Shown here: one piece after another, positions 6,113-6,460 of the stretch
Layout of the letters: each line of letters opens with the position of its first letter
How positions within the stretch are numbered: position 1 is the first letter of the stretch
NCBI GenBank assembly: GCA_023554435.1
Contig: JAMJQV010000379.1
Coordinates: forward strand, 1-6,460
Origin: Gemmatimonadota bacterium
GTDB taxonomy: Bacteria; Gemmatimonadota; Gemmatimonadetes; Palauibacterales; Palauibacteraceae
Reading direction: 5' to 3'
DNA length: 6,460 bases
Translations under genes and position numbers: made by a program
The notes under the pieces: model-generated
Databases searched by the model: none
Told to the model about the DNA's origin: nothing
The model's input: only the letters and a program-made list of their open reading frames with translations

Positions 6113-6219
6113 ATGACTTTCCCTCGCCGGCTGCCCTGGTATGCCGGGGCGCGAGGTTGGAGACGGAACCACCGGAGAGGCCGCCGCACCCTCCCGTGGC
6201 TCTGCTTCTAACGTTGCGG
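6113..6219 (-). other. ompH-lpxD intergenic gap, 107 bp
   Basis: This is the only sizeable non-coding stretch in the window. Apart from the lpxD ribosome-binding site I see no T-run after a strong hairpin, so no intrinsic terminator, and no convincing -35/-10 pair. The simplest reading is an untranslated spacer within one transcript. An internal promoter of an unfamiliar sigma type cannot be excluded. Confidence 0.5.
6121..6125 (-). promoter_or_regulatory. Ribosome-binding site for lpxD
   Basis: The minus strand reads GAGGG here, eight bases before the ATG at 6112-6110. This is the clearest ribosome-binding site in the window. It favours the MTAFT start over the GTG-initiated extension from 6172. 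Confidence 0.7.
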
Positions 6220-6460
6220 CTACGGCGTTGCCCCACCTGCCGGCGCAGGCGGCGGAGGCTCTACTCCGAGTCGAGCGAGAACCGCATCGGTAATGTCGAG
6301 AGTGGTGTCAGCTGCCACCAGACCTTCCTTCGACGCGTCCAACACGATCGAGTAGTTGCCTTCCGAGCGCAGCGTCTCGATCACAGCGCCAACCTCCTCG
6401 AGGATCGGGCCGAGAAGCTCCTGCTGCCTTTGCTGCGCCTGGGTGTCCATCTCGCCCTGA
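6220..6460 (-). CDS. OmpH/Skp-family periplasmic chaperone, C-terminal fragment
   Basis: Only about the last 79 residues are present; the frame is open to the right edge, so the true start and signal peptide are outside the window. The visible part begins with a Gln/Arg-rich helix (DTQAQQRQQELLGPI), the end of the long coiled-coil arm. It continues with the family's C-terminal body: ILEEVGAVIETLRSEGNYSIVLD, then a GLVAAD turn and DITDAVLARLG. It closes with a proline/alanine-rich tail, PPPPAPAGG. Skp/OmpH holds unfolded outer-membrane proteins in the periplasm for the BAM complex. Location immediately upstream of lpxD is the classic arrangement (bamA-skp-lpxD) in many Gram-negative bacteria, so bamA probably lies to the right. 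The stop is TAG at 6222-6220. Confidence 0.9.
   Translation of the reverse strand, partial: QGEMDTQAQQRQQELLGPILEEVGAVIETLRSEGNYSIVLDASKEGLVAADTTLDITDAVLARLGVEPPPPAPAGGATP

Noticed and set aside
6113..6172. GTG-initiated N-terminal extension of LpxD
   Set aside because: The added 20 residues are Pro/Arg/Ser-rich and unlike LpxD. The downstream ATG has the best ribosome-binding site in the window and gives the normal family length.
5183..6211. Long plus-strand open frame (342 codons) opposite lpxD
   Set aside because: The apparent Val/Asp/His-rich periodicity is the antisense image of the LpxD hexapeptide repeats, so it is not an independent gene.
6113..6219. Intrinsic terminator or promoter between ompH and lpxD
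   Set aside because: Only a four-base-pair inverted repeat with a GC-rich loop and no T-run is visible, and there is no convincing -35/-10 pair.

Overview
This window is a contiguous segment of a lipid A (LPS outer-leaflet) biosynthesis operon in a GC-rich Gram-negative bacterium. Every gene I can support lies on the minus strand, so transcription runs from high to low coordinates. In that order they are: the C-terminal end of an OmpH/Skp periplasmic chaperone (cut by the right edge), lpxD, a fused lpxC-fabZ, lpxA, a Gfo/Idh/MocA oxidoreductase, a 44-residue single-span membrane protein of unknown function, lpxB, a DUF374-type acyltransferase, and the first 38 codons of lpxK (cut by the left edge).

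The layout is very compact. The only untranslated gap is 107 bp, between ompH and lpxD (6113-6219). Every later junction overlaps: GTGA at lpxD/lpxC-fabZ, ATGA at lpxC-fabZ/lpxA, ATGA at lpxA/oxidoreductase, 32 bp at oxidoreductase/small ORF, 8 bp at small ORF/lpxB, GTGA at lpxB/DUF374 and ATGA at DUF374/lpxK. This implies one polycistronic message with translational coupling. Three genes start with non-ATG codons: lpxC-fabZ and the DUF374 gene with GTG, lpxB with TTG.

Together the genes cover most of the early Raetz pathway. LpxA acylates a UDP-GlcNAc-type sugar at position 3, LpxC deacetylates N-2, LpxD acylates N-2, LpxB joins two sugars, and LpxK phosphorylates the 4' position. The FabZ half of the fusion acts on the (3R)-hydroxyacyl-ACP pool that LpxA and LpxD also draw on. 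The DUF374 protein may add a secondary acyl chain, and Skp/OmpH serves outer-membrane protein assembly. No UDP-diacylglucosamine pyrophosphohydrolase (LpxH, LpxI or LpxG) is in the window. The position between lpxA and lpxB is held instead by the oxidoreductase, which resembles GnnA, and by the small membrane protein.

The organism is inferred, not shown. The LpxC-FabZ fusion is characteristic of the Fibrobacteres-Chlorobi-Bacteroidetes (FCB) superphylum. With the high GC content and this gene order, a Gemmatimonadota-like lineage is my best guess. Overall this is housekeeping envelope biosynthesis. The parts most worth a second look are the oxidoreductase, the small membrane protein and the acyltransferase, all embedded in the lipid A operon. 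I saw no mobile elements, CRISPR arrays, tRNA or rRNA genes.
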